A stretch of DNA of 47,087 bases from Cladosporium sp. IMV 00045 (lineage: Eukaryota > Ascomycota > Dothideomycetes > Cladosporiales > Cladosporiaceae), in assembly GCA_001931905.2 (NCBI GenBank), contig MSJI02000906.1, forward strand, positions 205,283-252,369, given 5' to 3'. Below, in pieces: positions 42,863 through 47,087 of this stretch. A program made the position numbers and the translations under genes. The notes under the pieces were generated by a model. The model searched no databases. It was not told the origin of the DNA and saw nothing but the letters and a program-made list of their open reading frames with translations. Every line of letters starts with the position of its first letter. Position 1 is the stretch's first letter.

Positions 42863-44158
42863 CTAGAGCGACTCTTTGAAATGCTGGTAATCTTCACCTG
42901 TCTTCTTGCCGAGAGAGTGCAAGATCAATTTCTCGTAGCCACCAACGGCGCTCTCAAGCTGTTCCTCAGTGATAGCTTCGTGATCCGAGTGGGCCACCAA
43001 AATGGTGCCAGGACCATATAGGTACCTCTTCTGATCCTTCACAGACTTCTCAAGGTTAGGGATGTCCGTGCCGTAGTTCACAATCATCGTGTCAAATCCC
43101 GGCACGTCAGCATCAATGTCGACCGGGCTGTACCCCTCGCCAGTGAACGAAATGTCAAGAATATCGGCGGGCTCTTGGCCGTCCTTGAGGAATTTCTTGA
43201 TGGCCGTGTTCATGGCGTGCGTGGTCTCGTTCCTCATGGAAGCTGGTGTGCCTTGAGCAATACGGATAGCAACTTTAGCTTCTGCTGACTCGGCCACCAC
43301 ATTGTGGGCGACACCGCCTTGGATTGTGCCCAAGTTGATGGTCGTCTTGCCGAATTTCTCGTCCACTGGTAGATTCTCTCCGAGTTCAATCAGCGCCGCC
43401 AGGGCAGAAACGACGACCTCGTTAGCGCTGAGGCCCAGCCAAGGGTATCCCGAATGAGCAGCCTTGCCCTTCGCGTGAATTTGGAAGCTTAGCATGCCCT
43501 TGTGGCCAGAGGCAAGCTTGCCTTCGGTGGGCTCACCGAAAATGATGGATTGCGGTTTCAAGTCAAGATCGTTGGCAGCACGCATGCCATCACCACCAGT
43601 CTCCTCGCCCACGACATAAAGTAACGCAATGTCATCGGGATGAATTCGCTTGTCGGCCAGAAGGCTGTTGGCAGCAATGACTTGAGCGGCGACACTTGCC
43701 TTGGCGTCGACTGAGCCGCGTCCCGAGATGGTCTTGTCGCTGTGGCGTTTGTACTCGTAGAAAGGCGGAACCTACAGTATGTGAGTCATGACGAGACGTC
43801 GACGGCGTTTTCCCGAGCTGCTTACAGTATCGATGTGGCTCGATATCAACACCTCAGCATCGCGCTTGCTGCCGGGCCAGGCCAACACGTTGAACCTCAG
43901 AGGATCTTTGGAGACAATCTGTTTCTCGACATGGTAACCTTGAGATGCGAGGCTGTCTTCCAACCACTCGCCCACCTCCTTCTCGTTTCCAGAGATCGAC
44001 TCTATCTGCGTGAGATTCTTGTGAAATGCAAACAGATCGTGGGTCAAATCAAGGTGCTTGTATGCAGCATCGCCCAGCAAAACATCCTGTTGGACACTGA
44101 GAGCGCAAGCAGCGGACGCCCAGGCGCCAAATATAAGCGCTTGCTTTGACAAATGCAT
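42863..44158 (-). CDS. Secreted M20-family metallopeptidase (2 exons)
   Basis: Exons are complement(43826..44158) and complement(42863..43771), 413 aa. The intron has donor GTAAGC, an ATGACTCAC branch region and acceptor TGTAG, and joins SSHIDT to VPPFYEY. The N-terminus (HLSKQALIFGAWASAACALS) is a signal peptide, so secretion or vacuolar delivery is expected. The two-zinc site of the M20 fold is complete as far as can be seen: His about 108 and Asp about 110 (SSHIDT), the bridging Asp about 133 in GRGSVDAK, the catalytic Glu-Glu at 167-168 in GEETGGDG, EPTEGK, and a late AHSDHEAI supplying the last His. A dimerisation domain with KGKAAHSGYPWLG is inserted as in the family. Related enzymes are carboxypeptidases, aminoacylases and acetylornithine deacetylases; the substrate is not evident. 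Confidence 0.88.
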
Positions 44159-44700
44159 TGTTTGAGGTACGTATGGATGTATGTAAGGAAGAGTGGAATA
44201 TCCCGAGGGATTGTTCTCAAGTGAAGTCGGACATGCAGGAACGACGTGAGTTGGCTGGGACCCCGCGCCGCGCTATTTGTTGATGCCGCCCGCCGCTTCG
44301 TCTGTTGTGCTTGTTGTGCCTTATGTATTGGTCCGTACGCCATTCATGCAGATGCATATCAGGTCCCCGTGCGACGCTTTGTTTTGTTGTTTCATAATTC
44401 GTCCCTCTATGCGGCAGATGCCTTCCTGGCCATAGCACCTTTACTTACAACCACTCTCACCTCTCTTTCCGCGCGCTATGTTGTGAATTCTGGGCGGTGT
44501 CTCACTCCAGCTTCCTTCCCGCTCCTTGTCTCCTGCCTACATCATACACCGACGACGACCTGCACGGCCAGGACCCTCTTGGATGCCTCTGCTAGGAGAC
44601 AGACGACCTGCACACGACGGCACGACTTCAATTGACTCCATACGCGTACTCCACATCCATCCTTCCCAGGCCATTCTATCGACACATCATATCGGTCACC
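44159..44700. promoter_or_regulatory. Divergent promoter between the M20 peptidase (-) and the kinase (+)
   Basis: 542 bases between opposite start codons. The kinase side (about 44440-44700) is pyrimidine-rich and ends in TCACCATGA, a good fungal start context. Confidence 0.55.
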
Positions 44701-46725
44701 ATGAACGCGGGACACGCCGACCCGGAAGCGCTATACACAAAGCAAGCATGCATAGGAGGTGGCAGTTTCGGCAAGGTCTACAAGGGCGTAGACAAGCGTA
44801 CGGGAGAGTCTGTGGCCATTAAGATCATCGATGTGGAGAATGCAGACGACGAGGTGGACGACATCATTCAAGAGATCTCCATCCTGTCCGGCTTGAACTC
44901 GCCATACGTCACCAAGTACTATGGCTCGTACCTCAAAGGCTCCGACTTATGGATCATCATGGAGTTCTGTTCAGGAGGGAGCTGTGGAGATCTCCTCAAA
45001 CCAGGCCTCATACCGGAAGACTATATTTGCATCATTGTGCGGGAGCTGCTCTTGGGCCTTGAATATTTGCACAACGACGGCAAGCTACATCGCGACATCA
45101 AAGCTGCAAACATCCTCCTCGGAGCCAACGGCCAGGTCAAGCTGGCTGACTTTGGCGTGTCGGGCCAACTGACGGCGACCATGACCAAGAAGAACACCTT
45201 CGTAGGCACGCCTTTCTGGATGGCGCCAGAAGTCATTAAGCAATCTGGCTACGACCACAAAGCAGACATTTGGTCTCTCGGCATCACTGCTTTGGAGCTT
45301 GCTCTGGGCGAGCCTCCTTACTCTGACATTCATCCGATGAAGGTTCTCTTCCTCATCCCTAAAAATCCGGCGCCTATGTTGGAAGGCCAATTCAGCAAAG
45401 ACTTCAAGGATTTCGTGCATCGCTGTCTGCAAAAGGAGCCGCAGAAGCGACCAAGCGCGAGAGACCTTCTGCGTCATCCTTGGGTGAGAAAGGCAAAGCG
45501 TACAGCCTATCTTACCGAGCTTATTGAGAGACACGAAAGGTGGCAAGCGACACATCGCGAGGATGGCAGCCATGAAGATGATGACCCATATGAGGAGACA
45601 CCTGCACGCAACAGCGACGAGGAAGACCTGTGGGACTTTGGCACTGTCAGGCCTGTTGGAGGACGGGCGAGGGGCAACAACGGCGCCCTGAAACCTATGA
45701 ACGAGAGCGGCATGAATTCGAGAAGCTCGCATGCACAGCCTTCTCAGTCAAGACGATCGGTATCAAACAAGGAGAACGCACCATCTGAAGACGTCGAGAA
45801 CACCAGCCGGGGAACAATCAGAGGGAGTATGCTTCCGCCGCCTCTTCCCCGAACACCTTCTCCTTCCAAACTCTCCCAGCCTCAGCAATCCCCAGGCGTC
45901 GCCGCAAAGGTGCCTTTGCCTGCATCACCAACACGCAAGTCTGTACCGGCTGTTGAAACACCACAGTCATCTCCTGGTAACAAGATCACTTCATCGTCGC
46001 CCAAACCGCCAGCCACACCTCAGTCTCCCCGTCATCTTAACGACGACTTCCTCCAACAGAGCATTGCTAGTGACATGTCTCAGTACATGAAAGGGCTGTC
46101 GATGAACGATGAACCAGCACAAAAGCCCACAACCACAACGCAGACTTCAAACAACGCACAAGCCAGCCCCAGACATCTGAATGCGCCGCGACCACAGCCT
46201 CCCAGGACTCCTTCCAACCCTCTGTTTGAGAAGCCTGTACCATCATTAGCACCACCCAGTTCCAACAGCCAATTTCAAACACCGACAGCATCACCGTCAG
46301 CGAACAGAGATTTTGCGCCTCGCCAACAGCCCGAGCCAAGCACCTCCTCTTCAAGACACTCTCAGCAAACCCCAACCGCGCAGCAAGCAGACCCGCAAGT
46401 CACAGCCCTAAAATCAGTCGTCATCCCCGCCCTTGAAGCAGCCATGCACCGCCGCAGCTACCAACTCTCCCTACTGACAAAACAACACAACACTTCCGTG
46501 TCATCTCTTTCATCTTCCCAAGCCGCACAGGCGGACCGCGAGCTGGCCGAGCGAAGAGCCCAGCACGATTTGATCAAGAAGTACATGGTCAAAGCGTGCA
46601 AGCTCTTCAAGGACATCGACTACCTGGACGGCGTGGCGCCTGTCGGCATGGGTGAGGGCGTCGAAGGTCTCTTGGAGGGTTTCCTTGAGGAAGTGCTCTG
46701 TCGTGTTGAGGCTGAGGATGCGTAG
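44701..46725 (+). CDS. Ste20-family protein kinase, germinal-centre group III
   Basis: Single-exon Ser/Thr kinase of 674 aa. The N-terminal kinase domain (about residues 10-265) is complete: Gly-rich loop IGGGSFGKVYKG (18-29), Lys 41 in VAIKIID, catalytic LHRDIKAANILL (His 130, Arg 131, Asp 132), DFG at 150-152, and the GCK signature TFVGTPFWMAPE with the activation Thr. The long Ser/Pro/Gln-rich tail looks regulatory. The last ~120 residues (VVIPALEAAMHRRSYQLSLL, ARELAERRAQHDLIKKYM-like) form a helical dimerisation-type end as in MST3/4 relatives. Fungal members (Sps1/Ppk11, Sid1/SepL, Nak1/POD-6 and MST-1 of Neurospora) act in polarity, septation and cell-wall signalling. I favour the Ppk11/MST-1-like branch but cannot settle it. 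The ATG follows CACC, a good context. Confidence 0.9.
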   Translation: MNAGHADPEALYTKQACIGGGSFGKVYKGVDKRTGESVAIKIIDVENADDEVDDIIQEISILSGLNSPYVTKYYGSYLKGSDLWIIMEFCSGGSCGDLLKPGLIPEDYICIIVRELLLGLEYLHNDGKLHRDIKAANILLGANGQVKLADFGVSGQLTATMTKKNTFVGTPFWMAPEVIKQSGYDHKADIWSLGITALELALGEPPYSDIHPMKVLFLIPKNPAPMLEGQFSKDFKDFVHRCLQKEPQKRPSARDLLRHPWVRKAKRTAYLTELIERHERWQATHREDGSHEDDDPYEETPARNSDEEDLWDFGTVRPVGGRARGNNGALKPMNESGMNSRSSHAQPSQSRRSVSNKENAPSEDVENTSRGTIRGSMLPPPLPRTPSPSKLSQPQQSPGVAAKVPLPASPTRKSVPAVETPQSSPGNKITSSSPKPPATPQSPRHLNDDFLQQSIASDMSQYMKGLSMNDEPAQKPTTTTQTSNNAQASPRHLNAPRPQPPRTPSNPLFEKPVPSLAPPSSNSQFQTPTASPSANRDFAPRQQPEPSTSSSRHSQQTPTAQQADPQVTALKSVVIPALEAAMHRRSYQLSLLTKQHNTSVSSLSSSQAAQADRELAERRAQHDLIKKYMVKACKLFKDIDYLDGVAPVGMGEGVEGLLEGFLEEVLCRVEAEDA

Positions 46726-47087
46726 ATGTGATGGCTACGTGACACTGGCTCGAACGGATGCTGTTTTTGACAACCTTTCTTTTGTTTCCTTTTTCCTTAT
46801 TTATTCGAGTTCTTTCAGCGCATGACTTTTGGAGGATTACCTTTGCACTTGCTTCATTGCGAAATGGGCGTTGGAGACGATTGCTTTTTTCAAACAATTA
46901 CTACCACCAACACCACTAGCCGCATAGATCAGGCTGATTGGACGAGCCTTTAGATGAAACTTTGAATTTTGATGATTGTTCTCTTGCAAGTCTTCTCGGT
47001 AATGATTCAATTTCTTCTGTTTGAACGCCACTTGCTATGGAATACCGACGACTTGTGCTGTTTGTGTATCCATGTCGAGATAATACT
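46726..47087. other. Kinase 3' flank to the window end
   Basis: 362 bases without a gene. T-rich stretches at about 46760-46800 fit a 3' UTR and terminator of the kinase gene. Confidence 0.5.

Overview
The window is nuclear DNA of a filamentous ascomycete (Pezizomycotina; by overall character most likely a dothideomycete, which is an inference). Genes carry short introns of about 50-95 nt with GTRNGT-like donors, CTRAC/CTRAY branch points and YAG acceptors. Genes sit on both strands without operons, and many promoters are divergent.

Layout. (1) 0.8-9.2 kb: lumazine synthase (riboflavin, -), a Mak11-type WD40 ribosome-assembly factor (-), and a long Vid21/Eaf1 scaffold of the NuA4 acetyltransferase (+). 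(2) 9.2-12.2 kb: Vid21 downstream DNA, a 20-N assembly gap, then a second diverged copy of the Vid21 3' end and its flank. (3) 12.8-30.9 kb: ornithine aminotransferase (-), ArfGAP-UBA-polyQ protein (-), aldo/keto reductase (-), methylthioribose-1-phosphate isomerase (+), a tiny coiled-coil protein (-), a membrane-anchored gamma-glutamylcyclotransferase-like protein (+), a 3.8-kb disrupted gene (+), proteasome beta-3 (-) and mitoribosomal mL59 (+). (4) 31-40.5 kb: gene-poor accessory-like stretch with an orphan multi-TM protein (+), a regulator of the Fungal_trans_2 type without a zinc cluster (-), a small membrane protein (+) and a diverged local repeat. (5) 40.5-46.7 kb: a Cdc48-adaptor UBA-UAS-UIM-UBX protein (-), a secreted M20 peptidase (-) and a GCKIII/Ste20 kinase (+).

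Most genes are housekeeping and share no single pathway: chromatin acetylation, ribosome biogenesis, proteasome and Cdc48 protein turnover, methionine salvage, arginine/ornithine catabolism, riboflavin synthesis, Arf trafficking and kinase signalling. No biosynthetic cluster, CRISPR array, tRNA, rRNA or recognisable transposon was found.

Two things stand out. The first is the second Vid21 3' copy. Its coding part is nearly the same as the first copy while its non-coding flank is much more diverged, which suggests two long-separated functional alleles, homeologs or paralogs joined across a scaffold gap. The second is the gene at 24.8-28.6 kb, whose coding frame can be followed only by repeated frame changes, all apparently in the same direction, plus in-frame TGA codons. 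It looks like a decaying gene between perfectly intact neighbours. Splice sites and frames were read by eye; no similarity search was run.
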